Shown: in pieces, positions 24,881-33,786 of the stretch
Position numbering within the stretch: position 1 is the first letter of the stretch
Layout of the letters: each line of letters begins with the position of its first letter
Translations under genes and position numbers: made by a program
The notes under the pieces: generated by a model
Database searches by the model: none
What the model was told of the DNA's origin: nothing
What the model saw: the letters and a program-made list of their open reading frames with translations, nothing else
Source of the DNA: Candidatus Omnitrophica bacterium UBA6210
GTDB taxonomy: Bacteria; Omnitrophota; Gorgyraeia; Velamenicoccales; Velamenicoccaceae
Direction of reading: 5' to 3'
DNA: 64,000 nucleotides
NCBI GenBank assembly: GCA_002421805.1
Contig: DISM01000001.1
Coordinates: forward strand, 220,902-284,901

Positions 24881-27385
24881 TTATTGTGTTACATTCTCAA
24901 TGGCCGCGTCCTTCAATTCTCCAGCCTTGCCCTGCTTGTCCAAATTGACACGGAACTGCCGCCGGCCGCCAATTGTTTTTCCCTTGCGGGCCTTGGTGTC
25001 TGTTGATTTGGGCTGGAGAAGTTCCTGCTTCTCTTCGGCCGTCAGGTAGGCCTTGACGATATGAAAGCTTTTCAATTCATTCTCGGTCCAGTTGTAGCCG
25101 GCCGGCATGATGACGACCACATCGCCCTTCTTGTAGGCGCCGGGGTCTGACGGATCGTTGTCGCGGGGCATGATGGCCAGCTCATAGAGCTGCGGGCCTG
25201 AAGGCACGGTCGTGACTTCGGTGATCACGGTCGTTGACGCGGCCTGTTTGCCTGAAGATGCTGTCGTGGCCGCAGCCGAAGACTCCTCGGTCCCGGTAGA
25301 TGTCGCGCCTGATGTCGAATCATCTGTGACCTTGTCAACCACAATGGCAAAAGGCTGGTCGCTCGTATCGTAGACCGCAGCGTCGGCGCTGTCCGATATC
25401 CTGATCAAAGCCTGGGTTGTGACCATGGCTTTTTTCGCCGGGACTGTCCACAGGTAAGAACCGGAGTTCAGGACGCTGGGGGCGATCGCAACAAAGGTCC
25501 TGCCGCCGTCCAAGGAATAGTCGAGTCTCAACGGATAGGTCTTCTCATAGTCCCAGGCGGTCCAGCTCAAGGGCACAACCGCACCGGTGGCGACCGAGCC
25601 GCCGCCATTGGGTTCGATCAGCGTGATGGTGCCGGGCTTGTAGGACACGGAGAGGTATTCAACGGAAGGCATGCTGTCCGATTCCTTCTTTAAGGTCAAG
25701 CGCGCCCGCAAGGCCTTTCCCAGGGTAAAGTCGCCCTGGGAGGCGTAATAATAGGAGCTGTCGACACAGTTCTTTTTATACGTCTTGCCTGCGTCGGCCG
25801 AGACGTCGACCGTAACACCCTTGCCTTCCCAGACAGGAGTGATGATGCGGATGTCGAAGTCCGCCTTGGTCTCTGCGGTCGTGTACTGGCCTGTCTTGGC
25901 GGAGCCTGAAAGGACAATATCTTTTTTGCCGTCCAGGGTGGTGTTGGTAAATATAGGTAAGACTGCGGATTCTTCAGCCACAGTCAGGCTGGAGGCATCT
26001 ACCACAGGCTCAGGAGAAGCATACTTGCGACAGCGGATCCAGCGGAACTTGGTCAGGCTCCTGCCTAAGCCCAGGCCTGTGGTCTTGAGTGCCAGGAACC
26101 CTTTGGCCGGGCCTTCCGTATCTTTGTAGCTGACCGTCGCCTGTTTTTCAGAGAAGTTCTCGTCGTAACGCTCGAAGGTCAGGTTGTTGTCCTTGTCAGC
26201 GATGAGCCTGAAGCCGTAATAGGTGCCTGCGGCCGCGGGCTTGGGGTCATTGGCCTTGACGATATTGTCGACGACCAGGCAGTGCTGGGCGCCGTCGAGG
26301 CCTGAAGCGTAGGCAACCAGGGTCGCATCGGTCGCGCCGGCCGGGTCGGGGTCGCGCGCGATGAGGCGCGTCTCATAGCCGGTCACGGCGTCGGCCACGT
26401 ATTCGATCATGCCCTGTTTGAATTCAAAGGTCTTGGAGGTCAGGGCCGCGGCATCCAACAGGAGCCCTTCAGAGGTCACCTGGGCGCTTCCGCCCGTGCC
26501 CAGGGTCACAGACCACTTGGCAGGATCGAGCGAGCCGTTGAGTGCCGTGAAGTCCTCGTAAAAATCAAATGTGTCTTTGGGTGAAGACAGGGATTGAGCG
26601 ACCGGGTTGCCGTAATAGATAAAGACCACTACCCCGTCCTTGGGGACCTGGGGGATGCGGACAAAGTATGTTGCGGTGCGGGCCGGCTTCTTGCCTGTCA
26701 AGCCGATCAGGGCATAGGGCGCCAGTGTTTCGCCGTCGGCCAGCGTGAAGCGCACGTCGTTGAAGTCTGCCAGGATGCGGCCGCCGCAGGAGATATCGGC
26801 TGAGGATGATTGCGAAGACTCGCCGACGCGCACAAGGACCTGGTAATTATAAAGCGTGCCGGCCGAAGAACCGGCGATCTTGAAAGGTTTGCGGTAAAGG
26901 AAGCCCGAGAGCTCGGGCGTACCGAATGTCCCTGAAACGCCTGAGGCGGATGTGAAGGCCAGCGTCACTTCCGACAAGGCGGTCTCATCGCCCAGGACGG
27001 CTTTCCACTTGAGCGTCTCGCCTTTGGTAAATCCCGTTGTGAGCGGCACGCCGTTGACGACAGCCGTGTAATGCAGGCCGGCATCGGCGCTCACCCAGAC
27101 AGCCACAGGGCCTGATGCTTGCCAGGTGGCCGTGACGGAGGTGATCGTGCCCTGGACAGAGACGGGCTGGCTGACATATTCCATCTTTTCGGCAATGACG
27201 GGCAGGACAAAATCGCCTGTGCCGTCCGTGCGCCAGACATACGGGGAGTGATACGCCTTGACGTCTTCGGGCGCGTCCGTCGCGGCCCAAGACGATCCAA
27301 CGCAAAAGACGGACACAAGGAGCGCAAAAACAAAACACCCTGCGATGAAACGCAGGGTGCTTGTGAAAGGCGAACGGCGAGACAT
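24881..27385 (-). CDS. secreted DUF2341 domain protein
   Basis: About 834 residues from the ATG at 27385, where a signal peptide begins (MSRRSPF, then a hydrophobic stretch ending SSWA). A DUF2341 domain (YRKPFKI...YQVLVRV...FNDVRFTLADG...IYYGNP) lies in the middle; this domain is found in large extracellular and surface proteins. A jelly-roll/lectin-like region, Ig-like repeats with YSLDGGRTF, and a Ser/Thr-rich linker follow. The frame is open to 27745; the ATG at 27643 has a GAGG at good spacing, but a promoter at 27534-27561 and the position of the signal peptide favour the shorter form. It precedes the giant gene on the same strand. Confidence 0.7.
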   Translation of the reverse strand: MSRRSPFTSTLRFIAGCFVFALLVSVFCVGSSWAATDAPEDVKAYHSPYVWRTDGTGDFVLPVIAEKMEYVSQPVSVQGTITSVTATWQASGPVAVWVSADAGLHYTAVVNGVPLTTGFTKGETLKWKAVLGDETALSEVTLAFTSASGVSGTFGTPELSGFLYRKPFKIAGSSAGTLYNYQVLVRVGESSQSSSADISCGGRILADFNDVRFTLADGETLAPYALIGLTGKKPARTATYFVRIPQVPKDGVVVFIYYGNPVAQSLSSPKDTFDFYEDFTALNGSLDPAKWSVTLGTGGSAQVTSEGLLLDAAALTSKTFEFKQGMIEYVADAVTGYETRLIARDPDPAGATDATLVAYASGLDGAQHCLVVDNIVKANDPKPAAAGTYYGFRLIADKDNNLTFERYDENFSEKQATVSYKDTEGPAKGFLALKTTGLGLGRSLTKFRWIRCRKYASPEPVVDASSLTVAEESAVLPIFTNTTLDGKKDIVLSGSAKTGQYTTAETKADFDIRIITPVWEGKGVTVDVSADAGKTYKKNCVDSSYYYASQGDFTLGKALRARLTLKKESDSMPSVEYLSVSYKPGTITLIEPNGGGSVATGAVVPLSWTAWDYEKTYPLRLDYSLDGGRTFVAIAPSVLNSGSYLWTVPAKKAMVTTQALIRISDSADAAVYDTSDQPFAIVVDKVTDDSTSGATSTGTEESSAAATTASSGKQAASTTVITEVTTVPSGPQLYELAIMPRDNDPSDPGAYKKGDVVVIMPAGYNWTENELKSFHIVKAYLTAEEKQELLQPKSTDTKARKGKTIGGRRQFRVNLDKQGKAGELKDAAIENVTQ

Positions 27386-28088
27386 GTCGGGATAGGTGAC
27401 AGGTGTCTCGTGGGGATGCTTTACCTTCAAAAAATGGAATGCGCTAAGATGATCGACGCCTTCTTTTAATCGATTGAAATTCATCAGGGCTTCACTTTTA
27501 AATAAAGATCCCCCCGGCGCTCTCTCGGATTTCATTGTAACGGATACCGGAGAAAAATCAACATCTATGAAACATTTCAAGCCCGACTTGAAATGCCCAA
27601 GCCTCGCTCTCGTCACCAGGATGTTGGGAATTCTTCTAGTCATGTTCTTGTCCTCTGTGAACCGCATCATCCGCTTGCAGGCCTGCCGTTCCCTGCCTGA
27701 AAAATAACCCGTCTTTTCTTCTCCGGCCCCTTGACAAGCGCTCAAATCCCTTCAAAACCAACTATTCATTTGAATGAACACAATTCTTTATTTCAGAACC
27801 TAAACCCATTGAAATATATAGAGTTAAGCTCTCTACGGGCTGCGCCCTGGCTAGCCCCTTGTCTTCTATAACAAATGTATCCTATAACCCCATAAATATT
27901 AAGCCGTATTAATATACTTTTGTTTTGCACAAAATACTCTATTGGAAAACGCCAATGAGCGCTAATAAAGCAATCTTACAGCCGTAAATAAAAGACGCGA
28001 ATCGCCGCGAATAATGAACGCTAATTTTCGCCAAAATTAGCGGCAATGAGCGTCTTAATGAGACTACTCAGGACAGACCCATTTTGTC
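27386..28088. other. long intergenic region with nested palindromes
   Basis: No convincing gene. It holds the promoter at 27534-27561, several short palindromes near 27830-27865 (GGCTAGCC, GGGC-GCA-GCCC, TAGAG/CTCTA), an AT-rich tract, and at 27991-28056 a nested palindrome: outer AAGACGC/GCGTCTT, inner CGCTAATTTT-CGCC-AAAATTAGCG (28019-28042). Confidence 0.6.
27534..27561 (-). promoter_or_regulatory. candidate promoter of the DUF2341-giant operon
   Basis: TTGATT at 27561-27556, a 16-base spacer, and TACAAT at 27539-27534. It would leave a 5' untranslated region of about 140 bases. The chosen start codon lies in one arm of a CGAGACA/TGTCTCG hairpin. Confidence 0.5.
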
Positions 28089-28526
28089 TCATTTTAACGC
28101 CGAAGGACCCTTCTGAAATGAACCGCCCACTGCTTCCCTGACCCATTGATAAACTCTCGCCGTTACCTTCACCATCTCGTCGGCGTCGGCCTTATGAACA
28201 CTGCGGCATTCATATTGCACAAGATTTTTTCGGGCCATGATCTTGCGCAATTGTTTGGATTTTTCCTTCGCGCCGTCAAGAGAAAGCCCGGCCACCAGAT
28301 CGCAAACATCCAAATGGTCCTGCGATACGGAACGCATTCCTTTTTCGTAGACACAGATCGCGTCTGCCAGAGAAATCGCGCATTGAACAGCCAAGGTCGC
28401 CGCCGCATTCCAATTGGCTGCGTGAAAAGCAGCCAACATCTGCTCGTAATTATCGGACGCTTTTTTCAAATAATCCCCTGCCTTCTCCCTGCTTTCTTCT
28501 TTTACTTTCATTTCGCGGGCGGCCAT
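28089..28526 (-). CDS. HEPN domain protein (putative toxin of a HEPN/MNT pair)
   Basis: A 145-residue all-helical HEPN protein. HEPN toxins are usually RNases with an R-x4-6-H motif; the best candidate here is R65-SVSQD-H71. In HepT proteins a Tyr two residues after that His is AMPylated by the partner, but here the position is Asp, so either the control differs or the motif is not the catalytic one. It starts 2 bp after the partner gene's stop, so the two are translated together. Related HEPN proteins also act in processes other than toxicity, so the toxin role is inferred. Confidence 0.7.
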   Translation of the reverse strand: MAAREMKVKEESREKAGDYLKKASDNYEQMLAAFHAANWNAAATLAVQCAISLADAICVYEKGMRSVSQDHLDVCDLVAGLSLDGAKEKSKQLRKIMARKNLVQYECRSVHKADADEMVKVTARVYQWVREAVGGSFQKGPSALK

Positions 28527-28528
28527 AT

Positions 28529-29161
28529 CTACACCTCTAAGGGTTCTTTGCCGTAAAGGACGGAATAGGATTTCATCAATGTCGAGAGCGGCGGCTTATT
28601 TTTTTTCAACCGATCCCTGAATTCAGCCGCTGATTTGACATAAGGGTCGAGTTGGACGCCGAAACATGCCTTGAATCGAGGGATTATTTCGGAAAGGAAC
28701 ATCTCTTCAACCAGCCGCAGATCCGCGGCGCGGGAAACGACCACCGCAACGTCAACATCGCTTCCTTTTCGGGCTGTCTCAGTTTGCAGGCTTCCGTAAA
28801 GGACCAAAGACGTTATTTTCGCCTTGATCTTGGTGCGCCTGAATTCTTGCAGGAGAAAATTTCGGATTTCATCTTTGATATTGCCCTCTGCCGCAAAAAG
28901 AGGACGGATGATCTTCTGAACAATCCTGTCTTCTTCGTTCAAGGCATAAATATGCTGTCTGCTGATGATGTCTAATTTCAGGATATTTCGGTCGTGCAGA
29001 TCTTTTAGAGACGCGTGTGTGGAGGGAGCGGAATAGCCGATAAGCTTAGCTATGCGGCGGCCTGTTGCCTTCAGGCCTCTATGAGCGGCAAAAACGCGCA
29101 AGATGGCCAGTTTAGAAGGAGAATCAATGATTTCTTCGATCTGAAAAGGAATGGTCGTCAT
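28529..29161 (-). CDS. winged-HTH / MNT nucleotidyltransferase fusion (putative antitoxin and repressor)
   Basis: 210 residues. Residues 10-75 form a winged helix (RRIAKLIGYSAPSTHASLKDL). Residues 115-200 are a minimal nucleotidyltransferase with the exact GS-x10-D-x-D signature (G123 S124, D135, D137). MntA-type enzymes AMPylate their HEPN partner to neutralise it. The fused DNA-binding domain is a natural candidate to bind the 18-bp palindrome just upstream, giving autorepression. The start ATG at 29161 lies about 33 bases after the predicted transcription start. Confidence 0.78.
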   Translation of the reverse strand: MTTIPFQIEEIIDSPSKLAILRVFAAHRGLKATGRRIAKLIGYSAPSTHASLKDLHDRNILKLDIISRQHIYALNEEDRIVQKIIRPLFAAEGNIKDEIRNFLLQEFRRTKIKAKITSLVLYGSLQTETARKGSDVDVAVVVSRAADLRLVEEMFLSEIIPRFKACFGVQLDPYVKSAAEFRDRLKKNKPPLSTLMKSYSVLYGKEPLEV

Positions 29162-29178
29162 AAACGAAACCTAACATC

Positions 29179-29228
29179 TGTAAGGTTTACCTTACATTTA
29201 AGTATAGCACCTCAAAAAAAATTATCAA
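29179..29228 (-). promoter_or_regulatory. promoter and palindromic operator of the HEPN/MNT pair
   Basis: TTGATA at 29228-29223, a 16-base spacer, TATACT at 29206-29201, then a perfect palindrome TGTAAGGT-AA-ACCTTACA at 29196-29179 covering the expected start point. A repressor bound there would block the promoter. Confidence 0.8.
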
Positions 29229-29272
29229 CACTGAAGATCTGAAACTCTTTAAGTCTGTCCTCTTTTGTCTCA

Positions 29273-29935
29273 TTATATCTCGTCGATATCGATGATCTTG
29301 TTCTTGATGGCGTATTTGATCAGGTCGCTGGTGCGGTGAAGACCTAATTTCCTGAGCATGTTATTCTTGTAGTTCTCGACTGTTCGCGGACTCAAAGAAA
29401 GGAGGGCTGCGATCTCCTTGGCGGCCTTGCCTTCGGCCACGAGCCGCAGGACATCCGTCTCCCTGTCCGTCAAAAGGCTTTGGGCCGCCATCTCTTCTTG
29501 CGGTTTGGAAACCTTTTTCAGGAGATAATCGGATGCCTGGGCATCCAGATAGACCTGCCCCGAAACGATCTTGCGTAAGGCCTGCAGGAGATCGTCTGCC
29601 GCGTTCTCCTTGCTGAGATAACCCTTCACTCCGGACTGCAGGGCCTTCAAGACATACGCGTTGGCCTTATGGACGCTGATGATAAGGATCTTGGTCGAGG
29701 GGCTTTTTCTCAACACCTGCTCGATGATCTCAAGGCCCGTTTTTTTCGGCATCGTGATGTCCAAAAGAAGGATATCGGGTTTTAAAGAGCTCACTTTTTC
29801 CAGGGCCTCTTCGCCGTCTTTGGCCTCGCCGATCACTTCATAATCCGGCTGGCGCCGCAGGATCGTCTTCAGCCCTTCACGGATAATATCATGATCATCG
29901 ACAATAAAAATACTATAAGCCATATCTTCCTTCAT
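29273..29935 (-). CDS. NarL/LuxR-family response regulator
   Basis: Receiver domain (acidic pair in IVDDHD, phosphoacceptor D59 in LLLDITMP, conserved Lys in GYLSKENA) followed by a LuxR-type helix-turn-helix (LTDRETDVLRLVAEGKAAKEIA...SPRTVENYKNN). It is a DNA-binding transcription factor controlled by the histidine kinase gene that ends 2 bp upstream. The start could also be the Met four codons later. The genes next to it suggest control of the secretion or surface-protein genes, but no target site was identified. Confidence 0.9.
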   Translation of the reverse strand: MKEDMAYSIFIVDDHDIIREGLKTILRRQPDYEVIGEAKDGEEALEKVSSLKPDILLLDITMPKKTGLEIIEQVLRKSPSTKILIISVHKANAYVLKALQSGVKGYLSKENAADDLLQALRKIVSGQVYLDAQASDYLLKKVSKPQEEMAAQSLLTDRETDVLRLVAEGKAAKEIAALLSLSPRTVENYKNNMLRKLGLHRTSDLIKYAIKNKIIDIDEI

Positions 29936-29937
29936 TC

Positions 29938-31320
29938 TTAGCGGACCGGCAGCTGCACTTCCAGCTTTGTCCCGCGGCCACGCTCGGAATGGATCTCAAG
30001 CGTGCCGTCCAAAAGCTCAATGCGCTCCTTCAGCCCCTGGAGGCCCAACTTCAGCTTGTCTTCCTTGCGCCGCATGGGCCTCTCTCTTTCCGTTTCCACA
30101 TCAAAACCGACGCCGTCGTCAATAATGGTCAAGAATACCATCCCCCGGTCCTGGCGCAGGAGGATATCGATATTGTTGGCCTGCGAATATTTGGCGATAT
30201 TCGTCAGGGCTTCCTGGACGGCGCGGTAAAGCACCAGTTTCTCCTGCGCCGAGATCGTTGGTTCCTCCGACGGCAACTGGGACGTATAATGCGCCTGCGT
30301 CATTTCCTTGTTCTGGACGATCAGGCCGTTGATGCTCTCGAGTAAACCCACCTCGTCGATCTCCGGCGGCCTCAGGATCTCGGAAATGTTGTGCGTCTTA
30401 TTCATCAGGGCATCGAGAATCGCCTTGGCCTTCAGGATCTTGTCTTTGCTTTCGGCCTGGTCGGCCGACGTCTCTTTTTCTACGAGTCCCAGATAGATCT
30501 TGAGGGCGCTCAAGTCCTGGCCCATCTCGTCGTGGATCTGCAGAGAAAGGTTGTTACGTTCCTCTTCCTGCGCCGTGACAAAACGGCGCCACAACTCTTC
30601 CCGGTGCCGCTGGTCGTGTTTCATACGGCGATATGTCAGATACGCCGTCCCCAAACCCAAAAAGATGGCGACGGCCAGAGACCACGACAGGAAGGTGACG
30701 GCCCGGCGGCGCCCCGCCTCAGCCACCTCCAGCTTCTGGTCGAGCTTTTGCAGGATGTTGCGCTGGATGGGATTTTCAAGAAAGGCGTCGATCCAAAACA
30801 GCTTGTTCTCAAATTCTCTCTGGATGCGGTCAAGGACCTGCCGGGACTTCGCCTTCTCATCGCTCGAGGCCAGGCGGTCCATATTGTCGACGAGACTGAT
30901 GATGTTGTCCCCGAGTTTGCGGAGCTGCTCCTGGCTGGACCGGACCGTCTGACCCCACTGGCGTTCTTCCTGGGAAACGGCCAGAGAAAGATACGCGCCA
31001 AGGTTTTGTTCGAAACTCTTTGAGGCGGATGACACGGGGTCCTGGCGCTGGACAATGCCTGCGGCCTCCAGATAACGGGTATTACGCCAGGAAAGATAAT
31101 TCCGGATGGCCATCCAGTAACGGGAATTGCTGATCCTCATCTCGAAGATGGCGTTCTGCAGGGGGATATCGACGCGCGCCAGGGATACCGCAACGCGGTT
31201 CAAAACCGAGATCTGCCGGATCCCGATAAGGCCGATGGCGATGATAAGGCACAGAAGCCCGGCAAAACCGAGCATGACGCCCCAATCCAGCACTCTCCGG
31301 GAAAAACGGAATTGTTCCAT
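29938..31320 (-). CDS. sensor histidine kinase, HisKA_3 (NarX/DegS) type
   Basis: About 460 residues from the ATG at 31320. Transmembrane helices at about 12-34 and 208-229 bracket a helical periplasmic sensor. The dimerisation/phosphoacceptor region RRFVTAQEEERNNLSLQIHDE places the phosphorylated His at 263, and the ATPase domain has DDGVGFD and GLQGLKERI motifs. The partner regulator follows immediately. The signal sensed is unknown; the helical sensor resembles those of chemoreceptors. Confidence 0.9.
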   Translation of the reverse strand: MEQFRFSRRVLDWGVMLGFAGLLCLIIAIGLIGIRQISVLNRVAVSLARVDIPLQNAIFEMRISNSRYWMAIRNYLSWRNTRYLEAAGIVQRQDPVSSASKSFEQNLGAYLSLAVSQEERQWGQTVRSSQEQLRKLGDNIISLVDNMDRLASSDEKAKSRQVLDRIQREFENKLFWIDAFLENPIQRNILQKLDQKLEVAEAGRRRAVTFLSWSLAVAIFLGLGTAYLTYRRMKHDQRHREELWRRFVTAQEEERNNLSLQIHDEMGQDLSALKIYLGLVEKETSADQAESKDKILKAKAILDALMNKTHNISEILRPPEIDEVGLLESINGLIVQNKEMTQAHYTSQLPSEEPTISAQEKLVLYRAVQEALTNIAKYSQANNIDILLRQDRGMVFLTIIDDGVGFDVETERERPMRRKEDKLKLGLQGLKERIELLDGTLEIHSERGRGTKLEVQLPVR

Positions 31321-31362
31321 GTATCTCGTATCACAGTGTCGCAGAATCAAGGCATCGATCTT

Positions 31363-31408
31363 TTTTCTTTGACACTCTGACTCTTTGATACTTTGACACG
31401 CTCTCGTT
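31363..31408. repeat. degenerate 8-bp tandem array (locus ii)
   Basis: Units such as GACACTCT, GACTCTTT, GATACTTT and GACACGCT, the same variant octamer found at the right part of locus i. It fills the gap between the TPR gene and the histidine kinase gene. Confidence 0.6.
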
Positions 31409-32155
31409 TTAGCGTTCTAAATCGGCCAGCCACTCCTTGACAGCCTCGGCCTCGTCGGATTCCGGCTGGAGCTCCAAAAAAGCGCGATAATGATATCGCG
31501 CCTTTTCCTTGTCTTTAAAATAATCGTCGTAGATGATGCCAAGATTGTAGTGGGCCTTGGCGTTGTTCTGGTTATAGGCGAGCGTCTTGTTGAATTCTTC
31601 GACGGCGTTCTCGTAATCCTTGTCGCGCGTATAGACGACGCCGAGATTATAATGGTATCTTTCGGCCTCACCCTCCAGGCGGCTCTTGGCTTTGCTCAGC
31701 TGTGAATCGAGATTAAGGACCCTGGTCTCATACAGCTGTTTCTGTTTTTTGAAGCCTGTCTCCAGCTTGGCGGCGATCTCCGTCCGCTCTTTGCGGACAC
31801 GCGCCAGCTCCTTGCTCAGCTTGTCCACGTCCTCGGTCGAGGCCTTGCAGATATCCGCCGCGGAAGAACTTTGTCCCTGTAATTTCTCGGCTTCGGCAAT
31901 GGCGTTGTCGCGCTCCAGGGACAACTGCTGCATCTCAGCCAGGATCTTGTTCTTCTCTTCCAGGTGCGTGTTCGTCAGCTGTTTCACTTCCGCCCGGTTG
32001 ATCTCAAGCTCCTTCTGGACTTCCTGGAGCGTTTTGGCATTTTCGTTCCTCAGGATCTGGTTCTTGCGGGCTTCCGCGCCCCAAAAAATAAATGCCACGG
32101 CCGCCAGCAAGATCGCTGCAGCGCCGGCCGCCGGTAAAAGGAATTTGTTGTTCAT
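31409..32155 (-). CDS. membrane-anchored coiled-coil TPR protein
   Basis: 248 residues: an N-terminal transmembrane anchor (5-25), a long coiled coil (about 30-165), then TPR repeats (YHYNLGVVYTRDKDYENAVEEFNKTL and AHYNLGIIYDDYFKDKEKARYHYRAFLEL). TPR lipoproteins such as PilF/PilW help assemble secretins; this gene follows the secretin by 13 bp, so a pilotin or assembly role is likely, though it lacks a lipobox. Confidence 0.7.
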   Translation of the reverse strand: MNNKFLLPAAGAAAILLAAVAFIFWGAEARKNQILRNENAKTLQEVQKELEINRAEVKQLTNTHLEEKNKILAEMQQLSLERDNAIAEAEKLQGQSSSAADICKASTEDVDKLSKELARVRKERTEIAAKLETGFKKQKQLYETRVLNLDSQLSKAKSRLEGEAERYHYNLGVVYTRDKDYENAVEEFNKTLAYNQNNAKAHYNLGIIYDDYFKDKEKARYHYRAFLELQPESDEAEAVKEWLADLER

Positions 32156-32168
32156 GTTGGCCCTGGCA

Positions 32169-33749
32169 TCACTGCATCTCTAAATCCGGCTTCTTGGTTA
32201 AGACGCCTTTTTCTTTGACGGTTTCTTTTTCGACATCGGGCTTTTCGACATCGCCTGTAAAGATGTGCGGGGTCAAAAAGATCGCAAGCTCCGTTTTGGT
32301 TCTCGCGTTATCGCTGTTACGGAACAGCCAGCCCAGGACAGGCATCTTATAGAGCCACGGGATACGCTTGCGCGTATCGCTCACCTGTTCCTTCATGAGG
32401 CCGCCGATCATGATCATGGCGCCGTCCTTGACCTTGACCGTCGTTTCGGCCTGGGACGTCTCAACGACAGGCACCGAGGAACCCAGGGGGGATGTTGCTA
32501 TTTCCCGCACAGAGCTCACCTCGGGACGGATCTTCATAATGATGTAGTCGTCGGCGGTGATCGTCGGCGTCACGTTGATCTTGACGCCGACATCGACAAA
32601 ATTGACGGATTCGGCCGTCGTCGTCGTGACCGTGGATTGGCTCTGCGTTTGCGAAAAATACACTTCCTTGGAACCGATCAGGATCGTCGCTTCCTGGTTA
32701 TTGACCGCTGCGATGCGCGGCCGCGAAAGGATGTTCGTTTTGGTAAACGAGTTAAGCGCCTGGATCACGACGGAAAAATCGTTCTGTGCCAAGGTCCCCA
32801 GGCTGAATTGTCCGTAGGTAGAAACGGCCGGCGATATCGGGAAGACCGACGAGATAGAAGCATCTCTCAGGTTGCCGACGGTAAAGAGCCGGTTCCAGTT
32901 GATGCCCAGCTGGGTCTCGTCCGTCAGCGAGATCTGCACGATCTGGACCTCGATCAGGACCTGGCGCGTCTCGGTATCGAAGGCCTCGACCATCTTTTTG
33001 ATCTTTTCCATCTTGCCCGGCAGATCGCTGATCGCGATCTTGTTGGTGCGCGCATCCAGTCCCACCTGGCTCGCCCCGCTGGTAAAAACGCCGGAGAGCT
33101 GGGATTTCATGTCTTCGGCCCGTGCATATTTCAGGTCGAAGATCTCCGTCTGCGTGGCCTGGTCGAGGGTCAACAGGGCCCTCTCCATGATATCGATGTT
33201 TTCCGGCACGTCCATCAGGACCACCGTCGCCGAAGGTTCGTCGACGATCACCTTGCCGATCTCGCTTTTGAGCTGTTCCAGGGCCGCCGAGACGTCTTTT
33301 GGCGCGGCATTCTTGAGCCTATACATCTTGACCTTGCGCGGTTCGTTATACTTGCGGCCGTAAAGCTGGACATACTGCTCCAAAGGCATGATGGTGATGA
33401 TATTTTTTTCTTTGACGGCCGCCAGCGAATTATTAATGAGGATGATGTCGAGAGCGTCTTCGAGCGTCACGTTGTTAAGGAAGATATTGACGCGGCCCGT
33501 GACATCTTTGGTGGGCACGATATTGACGTTCATCTTTAAAGAGAGGATCTTGAACAATTCAACGATGTCGATGCCTTTGAGGTCGAGCGAAATGCGCCCC
33601 GGGGCCGCATCCTTGAGCGTCGCCGTCTGCGCAGAAGACGCGCTATCCTGGGCGTAGTTGCAGGCCGGAGAAAACCAAAAACCAGCCGCCAGGAAGAATG
33701 CCGCGCCGAAAAAAGCCGATCGTCTCGCTGAAAATAGATGATGTCTCAT
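32169..33749 (-). CDS. gspD: type II/IV secretin (GspD/PilQ family)
   Basis: Forms the outer-membrane channel. 526 residues: signal peptide, an N0-like domain (about 55-115, ISLDLKGIDIVELFKILSLKMNVNIV), N1/N2-type periplasmic domains, then the secretin domain with VLIEVQIVQISLTDETQLGINW, NILSRPRIAAVNNQEATILIG and the closing DGAMIMIGGLMKEQ...PVLGWLFRN. It is compact compared with most GspD (about 650). It belongs to the gene row of the secretion machine and is followed by the TPR protein. Confidence 0.93.
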   Translation of the reverse strand: MRHHLFSARRSAFFGAAFFLAAGFWFSPACNYAQDSASSAQTATLKDAAPGRISLDLKGIDIVELFKILSLKMNVNIVPTKDVTGRVNIFLNNVTLEDALDIILINNSLAAVKEKNIITIMPLEQYVQLYGRKYNEPRKVKMYRLKNAAPKDVSAALEQLKSEIGKVIVDEPSATVVLMDVPENIDIMERALLTLDQATQTEIFDLKYARAEDMKSQLSGVFTSGASQVGLDARTNKIAISDLPGKMEKIKKMVEAFDTETRQVLIEVQIVQISLTDETQLGINWNRLFTVGNLRDASISSVFPISPAVSTYGQFSLGTLAQNDFSVVIQALNSFTKTNILSRPRIAAVNNQEATILIGSKEVYFSQTQSQSTVTTTTAESVNFVDVGVKINVTPTITADDYIIMKIRPEVSSVREIATSPLGSSVPVVETSQAETTVKVKDGAMIMIGGLMKEQVSDTRKRIPWLYKMPVLGWLFRNSDNARTKTELAIFLTPHIFTGDVEKPDVEKETVKEKGVLTKKPDLEMQ

Positions 33750-33786
33750 CGTCTAAAAAGTCATGCAGCGGCCGTGTCTTGCGCCG

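Larger units (their letters stand above)
28082..29274. repeat. 12-bp direct repeats bounding the HEPN-nucleotidyltransferase pair
   Basis: TTTTGTCTCATT occurs at 28082-28093 and again at 29263-29274, in direct orientation, overlapping the stop codons of the HEPN gene and of the response-regulator gene. Beside them are GGACAGAC and GTCTGTCC in opposite orientation. The pair could mark insertion of the module. Confidence 0.45.

Noticed and set aside
32265..33539. Long plus-strand frame opposite the secretin gene (424 codons), and similar frames opposite gspE (41509-42816) and atpA (46463-47581)
   Set aside because: They are antisense shadows caused by codon bias in GC-rich genes; the minus-strand proteins have clear families.
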